In this document: positions 1 to 10,665 of the stretch, piece by piece
How positions within the stretch are numbered: the stretch's first letter is position 1
Layout of the letters: each line of letters begins with the position of its first letter
DNA from: Vicia villosa
Lineage: Eukaryota; Streptophyta; Magnoliopsida; Fabales; Fabaceae
DNA: 64,000 bases
Assembly: GCF_029867415.1 (NCBI RefSeq)
Contig: NC_081180.1
Coordinates: forward strand, 231,491,625 to 231,555,624
Direction: 5' to 3'
Made by a program: the position numbers and the translations under genes
Notes under the pieces: model-generated
What the model was told of the DNA's origin: nothing
What the model saw: only the letters and a program-made list of their open reading frames with translations
Databases searched by the model: none

Positions 1-530
1 TCATTTTTTCGGGCGTTACAATAGACGATACCTCGCCACCCTTCTGAGTCCGCTCCTATCGCCATGACCCGTCGGCAGCTAGATGAGGTCTTTGCAGACT
101 GGGAGCACCACTTGGTTCTTGCCGAGGCTCGAGCGACCACATCAGAGAGGGACTGAAGCTACGTCGAATGGTACATCACCTAGTACCACAGAGTATCGCA
201 CCCATACACGCTTCCCACCGCACCTGGATCACCGTCCAAACCAGCCCACGAGGAGATTCTGCGGGCTCATCATGCTGAGATAGACTCACTCAGGATGTTC
301 TTCCTCGGTGTCGTGAGATAGCTGACATGACGCGGACAGACATTGCCAATGGTTTCTTCCTTGAGTGGTCTGCTGGCATGCGTTTTGTGGAGGGTATCCT
401 TAGAGTGGCAGATGGGGAATTTTTGTACCGTAGAAACCATTCCAGGACAGGTAGGGCACTCGACGCTAAAGACAGAGTAGCCAGTAGACGGCGCGGTGGA
501 CGCAGAGGCGGGGCTAGAGGCGCAGGATGA
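1..530 (+). pseudogene. 3' remnant of a PMD (plant mobile domain) transposon gene
   Basis: The reading frame around 160-310 gives a Y-V-E-W-Y-I motif followed by S-H-P and an A-H-E-E-I-L segment. This is the arrangement seen near the C-terminus of aminotransferase-like plant mobile domain proteins, often annotated as 'serine/threonine phosphatase 7 long form homolog'. The frame has a stop (TAG near 181) and a frameshift near 300-325. After that an Arg/Gly-rich tail (327-530, ending R-R-G-G-R-R-G-G-A-R-G) closes the gene. The 5' part lies outside the window. PMD proteins are carried by MULE-type transposons and some retroelements; no enzymatic function is established for them. Family assignment rests on motif memory, not alignment. 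Confidence 0.6.
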
Positions 531-792
531 TGTACGACACACACAGTAGTTATGCCTACAGATTTATTTCATATATGTATTTTGATTTCATTTTTGTACA
601 GGGATTTGATAAATGTATTCGACATTATTAGCCGACAATTTATACTATGTTTATCTTTTGTGTACTATTTACTAATTGTCTTTAAATTGCATTACTTTGA
701 TTGACTGGAATTGGGCTTTCAATTGTTGTTGAAAATTTGAGTTTTTGAGCGAAATGTGTGTGATTTTAAAAAATAGCAGACTGTTCGGTAGG
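531..792. other. 3' flank of the PMD remnant, non-coding
   Basis: AT-rich sequence with no sustained ORF. It ends in the left half of a palindrome (TTCGGTAGG) that the solo LTR insertion split; the right half resumes after 2715. Confidence 0.5.
788..792. repeat. TSD GTAGG, left copy (right copy 2711-2715)
   Basis: The identical pentamer immediately flanks both ends of the solo LTR and marks an integrase-made insertion. Confidence 0.88.
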
Positions 793-1409
793 TGTAACAC
801 CCCGTTAATTCTTGTTATTAATTTAATTATTTTCTTTAATTAAATTATAAGAATTAATAATTTGTGGGAATTATTTGGAAAAATGATAAAATATGGTGTT
901 GGGCTGAGTGTGATAGTTAATAGAAGGGGGGGTGTTAGCTAAGCAAGTCCATTATAATATTTATTTTATTTTTCATAAAATAAAAGGATTTGGGAAAAGA
1001 GGAAGTAGAAGCAAAGGAGACAGAGTCTGAGAAAGGAAGAACACGTGAAAGTGAGAAGAGCCAAAGGGGGAGAAGAACTTCGAAGATTCGACTCTGAGGT
1101 AAGGGGGGATTCTCCGGGTTAGTAATCCTTATGCGATTGTAGGTAGTATGATTGATTAGGATTATTGTCTAGTTCAATCGTACGTGTCGGGTTTGGGAAT
1201 TTTGTTAGGTTTTGATGAATTTGTATGAATTACATGATTCTGTTAATACTCATGATATATGCTGTTAATACTTGGATAAAACTTGTCTGAAATGTGTGAT
1301 AATGTGAAATTGATGGTATTTGTGTGCTATGTTCGTATGTACCTGAAATTGGGGAAATGGGATAGGGTAAATGCTGTCAAAATGGTGAATTTGGCTGTGC
1401 AGGTACGTA

Positions 1410-1590
1410 GGAACCGGTTCCCATGTGGGACGAACCGGTTCCCCCTTATAAAAAACAGAGCGTGTGGATTCTGGGTAGCTGGGAACCGGTTCCCATGTAG
1501 GGACAACCCGGTTCCCCATAGTAAAAATCAGAGGCGTGTTTTGGGAAGCTGCCAGGAACCGGTTCCCATGTAGGGACAACCCGGGTTCTG
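1410..1590. repeat. ~73-bp tandem repeat with GGAACCGGTTCC palindromes, three units
   Basis: Units begin near 1410, 1482 and 1555. Each opens with GGAACCGGTTCCCATGT followed after about 20 bp by a second AACCGGTT or AACCCGGTT copy. The last unit is truncated and degraded. It lies inside the solo LTR, near where U3/R regulatory sequence would be expected. Confidence 0.85.
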
Positions 1591-2017
1591 CAGCATATTT
1601 ATAAAAATGTTTTATTTTCAAAAACCCATAACTTTTGATCCGAGTATCCGATTTATGTGTCGTTTTGGGCGTTGTGAAGCTAATGAGATGCTTTATCTGA
1701 TAAAGTAATAATACGGGCAGTGGCCGACCTTATTTTATTTGTTCGATTAAATTATTGTTGAATTGGATTATGGTGGCAATTAACATTAATGTGATGTGTA
1801 TGTTATTGTGATGATGTGGTGTATGTTGTGAATGATTGAATGATGCTTATACATGTACATACTTGTTATGATGTATTGGTAAGAGGTGATAAGCGATGTT
1901 AAGCATCGGAATGATGATGATGTAAGATGATGTAAGTATGTGTCATGTGTGCATTATTCATAAATCATTTGCATTGGAAGGCTAATTCCCATTGTGCGGA
2001 GATTAGCGGGAAGTCAT

Positions 2018-2082
2018 CGTGTGCCCATGTGGGGTGTGAGCGATGAGGCAGTAGTCGTGTGCCCATGTGGGGTGTGAGCGAC
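2018..2082. repeat. Duplicated 26-bp motif in the solo LTR
   Basis: CGTGTGCCCATGTGGGGTGT plus GAGCGA occurs at 2018-2043 and again at 2056-2081, separated by 12 bp. Confidence 0.85.
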
Positions 2083-2715
2083 TAGAGGGCAGTATCAAAG
2101 AGAGAAGTCCTGTGATGTGATTCACGAATCTTGGTACCACATGCATGAGTGTCAGTCCATTCATTGCATTATAGCTTGATATAATTGGATGATTGTGTGG
2201 TGTGATAGATGATGCTCATGTGCTGATGTTTGCCTGTTATAATAATTTCCGATTATAAGTATGTTGAATGGATGATAATTTCTATGAGATCTTATTTCTT
2301 ATGATTGTATAATGGTTATTAATTCGAATGAAACTCACCCTTACTTTGATGATTTCAGATTAAGGATGGAGAGGCGTCTTGATTGGGTGAAGATAGCTTG
2401 TAGGCTAGCCCGTAGTTCGTGTCGAGTCATGCTCTGATTGTAACACTGGGATCGATTAGTCTAGCGTTACTTGTTATACTTTGTTGCCATTTTGGCTATG
2501 GATTATGTATTGAGTAATTGTGTGGAGTTACTTCCTAATACTGTTGAATTAAGTTCCGCTGTGCTAAACACTTGTTTGATATTGGTTAATTTCTAATAAA
2601 GCATGACAATCGACTTGATGTTTTTATTTATTTAATAATTGTAGCATCCTTGATGTGTTATTACTCTGATAATATTATATTTTTCCGCGGGGGTTTAGAA
2701 GGGTGTTACAGTAGG

Positions 2716-3003
2716 TGCATCTACGGAACACTCTGTTTTAACACGTTCCGTAGATACACCTACGGAAAGAAACAATTTTTTTTTAAAAAAAATGTATTTG
2801 TGGATGTGCATCTACGAAAGCATGAGACAAAATTAAAATTTTTCCAGGTGACTAAAAAATTCAAGGGGTCTATTGAGAAATTCTCATCGGTTATTACATC
2901 CTTGATTTTTATCATAACTTTTTCACCTCAAAAATTCTAATAATTACTAGTATAACTATTTGATCAAAAGAAATTCTCAATTTTCGCATTCGCACACTTT
3001 ATA
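2716..3003. repeat. Flank of older DNA element with TACGGA palindromes
   Basis: After the GTAGG duplication the sequence resumes a palindrome begun at 785. A second related palindrome, TTCCGTAGATACACCTACGG, follows at about 2745. A third degenerate copy (GGATGTGCATCTACGAAAG) lies near 2800. These resemble in layout the palindromes of the MULE at 3014-7018 but differ in sequence. They probably belong to the terminal region of the PMD-carrying element at the left edge. No coding sequence is convincing here. Confidence 0.5.
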
Positions 3004-3013
3004 TCAAATAAAA
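3004..3013. repeat. 10-bp TSD of the MULE (right copy 7019-7028)
   Basis: TCAAATAAAA is present exactly on both sides. The AT-rich composition lowers its information content, but it abuts matching TIRs at both ends. Confidence 0.78.
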
Positions 3014-3080
3014 GGAAAATTCTTTACCCACCTCCTTACTTTCTTGGTCACCCCTGCTGAAATCTCCAAAATACCCCCGG

Positions 3081-3245
3081 TTTCGGAAATGTATTACCGA
3101 AAACGTATTTTTTTTTATGAAAAAAACTGATTTCGGAAATGTACATCTGAAATAATGTTTTTTTTCCAGAAAATGGGTGAATTCGGAGATGCACTTCCGA
3201 ATTCACCCCCTTGGAAGAATTCAGAAATGTACTTCCGAAATAAGG
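3081..3245. repeat. Left palindrome cluster of the MULE
   Basis: Palindromes of the type TTTCGGAAATGTACTTCCGA occur at 3081-3102, 3131-3152, 3181-3202 and 3219-3241. Two more lie inward at 3821-3845 and 3863-3886. Each can form a short hairpin with a TGTA or TGCA-type centre. Confidence 0.85.
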
Positions 3246-3333
3246 TCTGGACAGAAGAAAAAATAACAAACAACAACGATTCGATTTATTTAACGGTTGA
3301 AGATTACATTGATTACGTTACATAAGATTAAAG

Positions 3334-3798
3334 TTACATATTGTTAAACACGGGTAGGTGAGGATGAGTCAACATTTTGATAACGTCGGCCCCCGATCTT
3401 TGAAGTTTCGCATCCAACTCGATCGGACCCTTCGAAGAAAATCGGTCGAAACTTGTCCACAAAACCGCTAAATATTCGTCGTTCTTGATCTCAAAAGGTG
3501 TGAACTCAACGTCTCCGTCGTCGTTAAGCGATGGCGAACGGTACTCGAGCTTGAAAACCTTTTGATTTTCTGGATATTGCAATAGCGTGTTGAGCGACGT
3601 TATCAAGTCCGCAAACGGCGTGTCGCGCGAGAAGCGAAATTGAAACGGCATCGCGTAGCCGCCGGTGAAGTAGCCGCCGGTGAAGTAGACGAATGCTAGG
3701 TGGGGGTAGGTTTGTGTCATTTGTGTTTTGTTGTGTGAAGAGTATAAAGAAGAGTGTGTTGTATTTATAGACTTATTGGAGCAATAATGGCCCAACAA
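3334..3798 (-). CDS. MULE accessory ORF, unknown function
   Basis: Open frame of 154 codons. Translation could start at an internal Met (M-T-Q-T-Y-P-H-L, about residue 27), because residues before it look like leader (Ser/Asn/His-rich, overlapping a TATA-like stretch). The body has a tandem F-T-G-G-Y duplication, a basic R-F-S-R-D segment and an acidic middle (N-D-D-G-D-V-E-F). It sits downstream of the transposase-OTU gene on the same strand, inside the TIRs, so it moves with the element. I recall similar short ORFs in legume MULEs but know no function. Stop at 3334. It is the only open frame of the element without an obvious break. Confidence 0.55.
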   Translation of the reverse strand: MLGHYCSNKSINTTHSSLYSSHNKTQMTQTYPHLAFVYFTGGYFTGGYAMPFQFRFSRDTPFADLITSLNTLLQYPENQKVFKLEYRSPSLNDDGDVEFTPFEIKNDEYLAVLWTSFDRFSSKGPIELDAKLQRSGADVIKMLTHPHLPVFNNM

Positions 3799-4104
3799 AC
3801 CTTATCCTGCATTCAGGGGATATTTCGGAAATGAACTTCCGAAACTGGTCTGAAAACATGTATATTTCGGAAGTTCATTTCTGAATTATGCAGAAACAGA
3901 GGCAAATTTCAAATTTTGTGCATTGCATTCTATTTTGTGTTAACAATACCAAAAGCATTCAAAATATGTATAAAATAGGTAATGACAACATAAAACATAC
4001 TTATATTATATATGTATTGAATCGGTCCGATTTTACATGGTAAACGACAATACACAAAAAAGACACGCACCGGTCATTACAAACAAAAAACGGCCCGGTA
4101 AAAA

Positions 4105-4901
4105 CTAAAATTCGCCGAACCAATCGGTGGCGCCTAAATCTAAAATAGGTATGTTCTTCGACCGCTCTCTATTTTGCTCACGCTCTTGGCTCATCATTTC
4201 TTCAAACTCCGCCATTCTTGAAACAAAAGGATCCAGCCAAGTCTCCGCCTCATTTGAATGATGTGTCGTCCATTGACAAGAAGTAGCCGGTATAGGACAC
4301 CCCCGTTTCAAAAAGACTTGCACGAGTGCCGCGATCTTAAATACCCGATGCATATAATGTGTCTCGACGCGTCCAATGGCGGTCGACTATGAAGTGGAAA
4401 GAATGTCTCACATAGTCCAAATCTCGTCAAATCGACACACACCCGATCGTACGCACTTGCTATGAGATGGCCCATTTCGGGGAATGACATCCACTTCGAA
4501 ACCGGAGCGATACCGATAAGTGATGGAACAAGTGAATCATGGAGTTTCTCAAAGTTTTCTTGATTTTCATATAGTCGGTCGTAGATGTCCCGATGCAAAG
4601 TCAACTCCGAAAGAAGTTCCCGTCGGATTAAAGTGTGATTTTCTTCCCCTTTACCGAGCAAACCCGCAACGGCCCGATATCCACAATTGTCGTCGCCTCC
4701 AACATCAACTATGTTATCGATATATTTGTGCATAAAAAGTGGCATCTCATCAATGTAGATAATGGGTGATTTTTTGATCGGCGGTGTGCGAGGTGGCTTC
4801 GAAATAGGGGCTCCTTTGTTACCACTACACTTGGACTTCGGTGTCGGTGAATTCGGGAACGATGCATCAACATGTTCAAAGTAGGAAGGAGATCGTTTTG
4901 T
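4105..4901 (-). pseudogene. OTU-like cysteine protease domain, C-terminal part of the MULE protein
   Basis: The frame carries G-G-D-D-N-C-G-Y-R-A-V-A, the OTU nucleophile box (Asp-x-x-Cys-G-x-R), at about 4690-4670. It runs in the same frame as the transposase above, separated only by one TAA stop just past 4902. Near 4325 the frame shifts by one base, directly at the Arg-His that should supply the catalytic His. The remainder (4105-4320) continues in another frame to end W-F-G-E-F. OTU domains cleave ubiquitin or SUMO-like conjugates; plant MULEs are known to carry OTU or ULP1 protease domains. Both the stop and the frameshift disable this copy. Confidence 0.8.
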
Positions 4902-6417
4902 TTATGTGTCTTCTTGTGTATTTTTGGACTTTTTCGGTGCACCTTTCGTTTTAACCGGTTGAGATGGCAGTTTCAAATCGGTGGTCTCCGGAAATGCAAT
5001 TTTTCGTAATTGTTCCTTTATGTGCATTTTCATTTTGTCATCCGCTTTAGCAAACTTATCCATTATCACTTCCAACTCGTCGTAGATGGTGATTTTGGAA
5101 TCATTTTCTTTCGGCGGAGCAAAATCATCAAAACGAAGCTTCTTCCAATGGTCGATTATCTCATCCATGTGTATCGGTGAATTCAACTTCATTTTTTTAG
5201 AAAGTATACAAGCACATGGAAGGCTGTATGTCTTTCTAATGGTGCACCCACATTTGGAACTATCCGGACCCGTAGTCTCCGCCCGCTTCGCTTCATAAAA
5301 CATAAAATTCAAACCTGAACGGGATATGTTGTAAATCAATTGGGAGAATAGAATTTGGCCCTTAAACCGATGTTCCATAACCGTCTTGCTCCGACCGAAC
5401 GATGTTTGAATTTCATTGTGTTGATTTTTGAGCATTTGGTTCACGGTGTCCCATCCCCGACACAAATCTCCCTTGCTATCACCTAACCACCTCTTCAAGA
5501 CCGCATGTGCGGATTCAACTCGGATAGTCGTGGTGCAACCAAGATGTCTTACTCGATTCGGTAACAATGACATTTGGCATAACCTTTTGATCAACCAACA
5601 GAGACTTGCATATTCCCAAAACCCATGTAAAGTTATCTTCTTTTTCACACTCCAAAAAAGCAAACCCGACCGAATATGTCTTGTCCGTCGAGGTCACACT
5701 GACAATCTCTAGAAGAGGAAGTCTATACTTGTTGGTCTTGTACGTCGAATCCATCACAAAAACGGTTGGAAATGTGTTGAACAATTTGATACTTTCGGGA
5801 TGAGTCCAAAAAATGTCACGCACCGTAACTTTGTCCTCGGACGTACGGAAGCTTGACACGTATTGGTTATCGCCTAATAGTTTCAAAAGTTGTTGCATTT
5901 CCGACCGAGGGCCCATTTTCAAGACTTTAAGATTGTGTCGTTCATTGTAAACTTGCTTGATATTTGAAATGCTATCCGGTTTTTTACGCTTCAAATCGGC
6001 AAGTATGTTGCGAGGCGCCACTTTGACTATCGTTAAATCCGAAATCACATTCTTCTCTTCGCGGGACAAACGACACGCCATTGGATGTCCGTGTAACTTG
6101 GAATCCAAGGCATGATTATGAATTCCACAAATTACGGTTAAACGCCACAAATCATCAACCCTCCGAGTCGCGCGCAACTTAAACGGACACCCACACTTTC
6201 TCGATCCCGTGTCTTCGTGTTTTAACACCCGGTTTGTTTGTACATAACTCTCACCCCGCTCGCAATTCAAAATGACAAAAGCTTTCCGTCTACTATTTCC
6301 ATTGTCGCACATCAACCGCATTGATCATAGATTTAACGTCGATAACCGGATCGTTATTGACGTTGACAACTTCCGGAACTACTACGTCATCGTCGACAAT
6401 GTTGTCCGGATGCACCA
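4902..6417 (-). pseudogene. FAR1/MULE-type transposase, internally deleted
   Basis: Translation probably began at the ATG ending at 6417 (acidic N-terminus M-V-H-P-D-N), with a frameshift near 6315. Next comes a FAR1-type zinc-binding region: C-G-C-P-F-K-L then H-N-H, residues 43-70 of the longest frame. The MULE catalytic core follows, with V-M-D-S-T-Y-K-T-N-K-Y holding the first Asp. After V-I-V-T the expected second Asp and the central domain are missing: near 5570 the frame jumps straight to the region preceding R-V-E-S-A-H-A. A SWIM-like C-G-C...P-C-A-C motif is present at about 5250-5210, with Cys where His is usual. An internal deletion plus a frameshift at the joint abolishes the DDE triad. 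It continues into the OTU domain after one stop. Confidence 0.82.
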
Positions 6418-6480
6418 TACCTAACATATGCAAAAATTAGCAAAATTGGCCAAAACTATTTTTTTTTACTGCCAGGGCTT

Positions 6481-6957
6481 ATTTCGGAAGTACATTTCCG
6501 AAATTTGTTAGGTAACTTATTTCGGAAATGTACTTTCGAACCATCGCAGTTTTCAGCAGAAATTTGTTCAATCAATGTAGTGAAATAGGGGATGAAATGA
6601 GAGATGTTTACCTCGAATTGTAGCTTACTATGCTCCCTTTAACGTGATCAACGGTTTGAAACTTGATTTTGAGACGAAAAATGGATTGAGATTGATTGAG
6701 TTTTGGAGAGGGTTTGGAGGAGTTTGGAAGAAAAATGATGAAATAGTGAAGGAGGGAAAATTGTATATGCAGAATTATTTTCGGAAATGAACTTCCTAAA
6801 TATTACCTGATTATAAAAAATAACGTTTTTTTTTTAATTTTCATGCATTTCGGAAATGCATCTCCGAAAACACCAATTTTTTGGTGAGTTCGGAAATGCA
6901 TTTCAGAAACCTAAAAAAATCTGAAAAAAAAATTATTTCGGAGATGCATCTCCGAAG
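6481..6957. repeat. Right palindrome cluster of the MULE
   Basis: Six copies of the CGGAAATGCATTTCCG-type palindrome lie at 6481-6504, 6518-6540, 6778-6800, 6846-6870, 6888-6910 and 6934-6957. They mirror the left cluster in number. Confidence 0.85.
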
Positions 6958-7028
6958 CAGGGGCAAATGGGGGATTTCGCTGGAGGTGACCCCATAAGGA
7001 GGTGGGTAAAGAAAAATTTCAAATAAAA

Positions 7029-8155
7029 TTGTTAATTTTGAGGTGCTTTAAACTAAAAAAAAAAAAAAAAAAAGCGAGATTTTATTTGTAGTTTTTCTTT
7101 AATCTATTTTTTGCACTCATTGTAAGCCTCCGTTTTATAGTAACTTTTTATTCATCATACACACAAATTTTATGGATGAGTAATCGTGGGTCCTACAAAT
7201 TCAAAGGTAGTGAAGACATAGTCAAACATGTCATGCTTGAAATTTCGTTATCACGTAATGAAATATTCAACGGATTTTGAAAGCATGATTATAATCAAAA
7301 CATGTCACATGTGATAATTTCATATAACTTTTTCAATAAAATATTTTAAAAGAAATGAATCAAATAAAGAAAAATAGACCGACCGGTTCAATAAGTTTTA
7401 AAGTATCTCATAATATGTCTTTTATTTGTATTATTTATTTATTTTATATAATTTGTCATTAAGTATTATAAATAAAATATATTTTTATTAAAACATATTT
7501 AGAGGAAACTATACTCCCTTTTCTTATATCAATTAAAATAACACTAACACTTAATCTAAATTTAAAGTACACATTAAGCTCCTATGTTATGATTTTTCAT
7601 TTAATTTTATTGAAATATGTTGTTATGATTCAGAATTATTTATTTTTTATATTTAAAATGTGTGAATTTTAGTTTTTACTTGTTTAATTAAATGTTTTGG
7701 ACATAAGTAAAGATGACAAAAGAGACCTAATTCGCCGAACATATCATTGTTTATACATTTTTGCATTTTTACAATGTGACATGTCTGCCCCATTCTCTTT
7801 ATTTTTTATTGGTGTGAGAATTAACATAAATAATAATTTTTAAACTTTAGAGGTGCAGTATTTGTGGATCTATCTGCCTCGCCTTTTTCTAGGGCAAGTT
7901 AAAGTTTTAGACCAATATCTTCAACTATGTTCGCTTTGTTCGTTCTATATTTTATGAATTTTTGACGAACATTTGACAAACATATTTAAATGGACGGACA
8001 TGTCCATTTGTCATCCTTCGACACTACCAATTGATTTGAATTAATTAAATATAAAATATTTAATTTAAAAAAAATCATTTTACCACTAAAATCGGCATAA
8101 TGAATTTTTTTGGCTCAAATTAAATGAAACATTTACTATTATAAAACGAGTTCAA
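7029..8155. other. AT-rich intergenic sequence
   Basis: No gene is supported. There is a poly-A run at about 7055-7073 and an ACTCCCTTTTCTTAT string near 7513 that resembles a MITE end, without a partner I could find. Confidence 0.5.
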
Positions 8156-8520
8156 TTGCTAATCAAAAGCCAACAAAGGCAACCAAGAAGAGCACATGTC
8201 AAGTTTCAAATTCCCAATAAATACCCCACCAACCAAGACTTCCAAAGTCCACACAAAAAATCATGTACACACACACAACACATACAAACAAACAAACTAG
8301 TTTACTTCAACCCCGTGTCTTTTCCATCCCACCTCCAATTTCTTCTCCCCTCTCATCATCACAAGTCCCACTTCCTCTCCCCTCCTTCACTCTCATTCGT
8401 CCACTCCAATATCTTACTCTCATTAGGGTCAAAAAGAAAACTTAAACACATTCAATACAAGAAAAAGAGACCATCTTTTTGCATGATTGTTTTTCAAGGC
8501 TGTTTTTAAGGCTTTTACAT
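8156..8520 (+). promoter_or_regulatory. Pyrimidine-rich leader-like stretch with TATA-like AATAAATA
   Basis: CCCAATAAATACCCC near 8213 is followed by about 200 bases rich in CT and CA (CTTCCTCTCCCCTCC and similar), which looks like a plant 5' leader. A 117-codon frame covers it (8156-8509) but is low-complexity and resembles no protein I know. No downstream coding exon is evident within 2 kb on this strand. It could be the first exon of a non-coding RNA or a promoter fragment left by rearrangement. Weak call. Confidence 0.25.
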
Positions 8521-10433
8521 TTATTAGGGTACCCGACCAAAAAAGAGGACCCTACCATAAAAGAAAAATGAAACTTCAATGTTTGAGAGTGTTGTACTTT
8601 CTTCTCTTTTCAAATCGTGAATGAGTGGATTTATTGATCTTATCTTATATGCCATCAACCTAGTTTGACTTGTTTTAGCAACCAAACTTTGCTTCTTATT
8701 AAATGATGTGTTGAATTCATCATTAAGGTTCATAATTATCTTAACTTTAGTATCATGCTTTTCTATTTTTGTGGCAATTAAATTAGTTACAAGTTACAAC
8801 CACATTAGTCCCATTTGCCAGCATTTTAATTACTCTCCATCAATATTGTATTTGCCAGCATTTTAATACTCTCCATCAATATTGCATTTATATTATCAAA
8901 ACATTCTTTTAAAAAATTTATAATTTTAATTTTCAGTGTATTAATTATGTATATTTTCAAAAAAAATTTACTTCTTTTTTTAAGCTCTTAAAGAATGTCC
9001 TAAAAACAGTTTTCCAAAAAAATAGAGAAGATTTTGGCCTATATATTACATGTGTTTGGTCAAGAATTTGAACTCAAAAATTCTCTTTTAATATTTGTAA
9101 AATAAATTAAAAATAAAAAATTTAATTTCTAACAAGTTATGTATTTGAGTAAAAAGAGACTATATCAAAAATTTAAAAAACTTCTCAAATATGTGAATAG
9201 ACCGATAATGCTACTCTTACAATATATCAAAAAAATTCTTAAATTTTATACTAAAAATGAATAATTAAAAAATATCTCTTATACTACAAATCAGTTTTAT
9301 AAAATTAATTAAAAACTATATAATTTAAAAGCATACTTCAAATCACTGATAATTAAAAGTATCTTTATCAAAAATAACAGCTTATAACTTATAGTTTATA
9401 TCTGATGGCTGGTGACTGATAGTTTATAGTTTATAACTGATAAGCTTTATAAGCTAAAATACTATTTGAAATAGCGTCTAAAAATAAATTATGAACTAGC
9501 AAAATAAACTATAAGTTCGTGATTAAAGATTGTTACCTAACAGATTTAAATTGTCATATAAACTTATAAAATAAATTTAAAAATATGTCTTATCAAATAG
9601 AGCCTAAATAATATGATAAGGTATATTTATCAACCCTCTAAATAGATAATACAATTATAAAAAGAAAAAAAATATAAAATTATTAAATAATAAGAGACGT
9701 GAATATAGTCAAATATTTTTTTAATTTTAAAATTCTGATATAATTGAATAAATTTAACATTTTTATTGCTTATATAATATTAATTTATACTGAGAGTCCA
9801 CTGTCCTTAAAATCTATAAAAATATCTCATTTTACGACAATAAATTAGATTATATAAAAATCTAATACACTACTCGTTCACACATTCAAAACAACTGCGA
9901 CGATTATATCAAAGATAAGATCGTTCATACTTACACCAATGCATATTTCAATTTTTTTTTTACCTTTAATCTCAACATAACAATCTCAAATTATATCAAA
10001 TGCATGAATGCCTCAACTTATGACCAAAATAACCCCAGACAATCCTGGTCCAATACAAAGTACCACAAAATAAAATCCAATGAATAGCTATAAAACACAT
10101 CACAAACTCTTACAACAAAAGAGTAAAGATTCCTTCCCCATTCCACAACTCTTAACTTGACAGCTAGCCCAAACCTCCTTTACCAATATGATCCCCACTC
10201 TCTCTCTCTAGAATCCTAATCTTCTCTCTCTAGAAAGAGAAAATGACTGCATTGATCAGTACAGTGTTTATTAATGCTACTAATTATGAATGCCGTCGAC
10301 CTAAAGTAACTGAACTGCCTCACCCATTTCAATTCCTCATTAACTCTATTATTCACACCCCCAACTACCCTTAAATACTAAATACACCCTCCTATTTCAC
10401 TCAATCCATAGATTCTCTTTCAAATTTATTTTT
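8521..10433. other. AT-rich intergenic sequence with small repeats
   Basis: No coding potential was seen. A 25-bp segment is duplicated at 8818-8880 (TTGCCAGCATTTTAAT with CTCTCCATCAATATTG). The stretch 9370-9450 repeats TTATAGTTTATA and TTATAAGCT-type words, suggestive of an old MITE. A CTCTCTCTAGAA pair lies at 10198-10235. Confidence 0.5.
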
Positions 10434-10665
10434 TCTATTTTTTATTATAAATCACTTTAAAAAAAATTATATTTAAATATAAGTTATTTTATAATTCCAA
10501 CAAATAATTAATAATATTTTTTTATTATATTTTTAAATATTTATTATTTTTTCTTTTAATTATGTAAATTTATCTTTCACATATCATTAATGAAAGACAA
10601 TTTTATAAAAACTTTCGTAATTTTTCAAAAGTGTAAAACGACTTAGGATAAAAAAAAATAGTATC
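10434..10665. mobile_element. Degenerate Stowaway MITE, same family as 58213-58494
   Basis: Read against the reverse complement of the Stowaway at 58213-58494, the two agree over most of their length. Shared blocks include TTTTTTATTATAA, ATTTAAATATAAGT, AATTCCAA, ATATTTATTATT, CATATCATTAATGAA and AAAACGACTTA. The terminal CTCCCTCCGT motif is eroded and no TA duplication can be fixed. It lies about 220 bp beyond the stop codon of the VQ gene. Confidence 0.7.

Larger units (their letters stand above)
793..2710 (+). mobile_element. Solo LTR, Ty3/gypsy (Tekay/chromovirus-like termini), 1918 bp
   Basis: The block starts TGTAACACCC and ends GGGTGTTACA, perfect 10-bp inverted ends, and is flanked by identical 5-bp direct repeats GTAGG (788-792 and 2711-2715). 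There is no gag, pol, primer-binding site or second LTR next to it. That is the signature of an LTR-LTR recombination product. It contains a three-unit tandem array of AACCGGTT palindromes (1410-1590), a duplicated 26-bp motif (2018-2082), and the segment TTGGTACCACATGCATG, which recurs in reverse in the solo LTR at 34631-36434. Assignment to Tekay-type chromoviruses is from terminal sequence habit only. Orientation is arbitrary apart from that shared motif. Confidence 0.88.
3014..7018 (-). mobile_element. Complete Mutator-like element (MULE) with OTU domain, 4005 bp
   Basis: The element is bounded by an identical 10-bp direct repeat TCAAATAAAA (3004-3013 and 7019-7028), in the 9-11 bp range of Mutator TSDs. 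Its ends are imperfect terminal inverted repeats of about 60 bp: the left end reads TTCTTTACCCACCTCCTTA, and the right end is the reverse complement of the same string, with further matches inside (GGTCACC, GAAATC, CCCCC). The interior carries minus-strand genes for an accessory protein and a FAR1/MULE transposase with an OTU domain, all broken. Twelve ~22-bp palindromes lie just inside the ends. The coding damage means it cannot now move itself. Confidence 0.85.

Noticed and set aside
1265..1621. 118-codon minus and 96-codon plus frames with repeated N-R-F-P or E-P-V-P
   Set aside because: Produced by the AACCGGTT tandem array in the solo LTR.
7513..7720. ACTCCCTTTTCTTATATC as a Stowaway end
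   Set aside because: No inverted partner or TA-flanked opposite end found within about 400 bp.
8156..8509. 117-codon frame
   Set aside because: Low-complexity His/Ser/Pro-rich, from a pyrimidine-rich leader-like stretch; no family resemblance.
10198..10235. CTCTCTCTAGAA pair as a microRNA hairpin
   Set aside because: Too short and directly repeated rather than inverted; no match to plant miRNA families I can recall.
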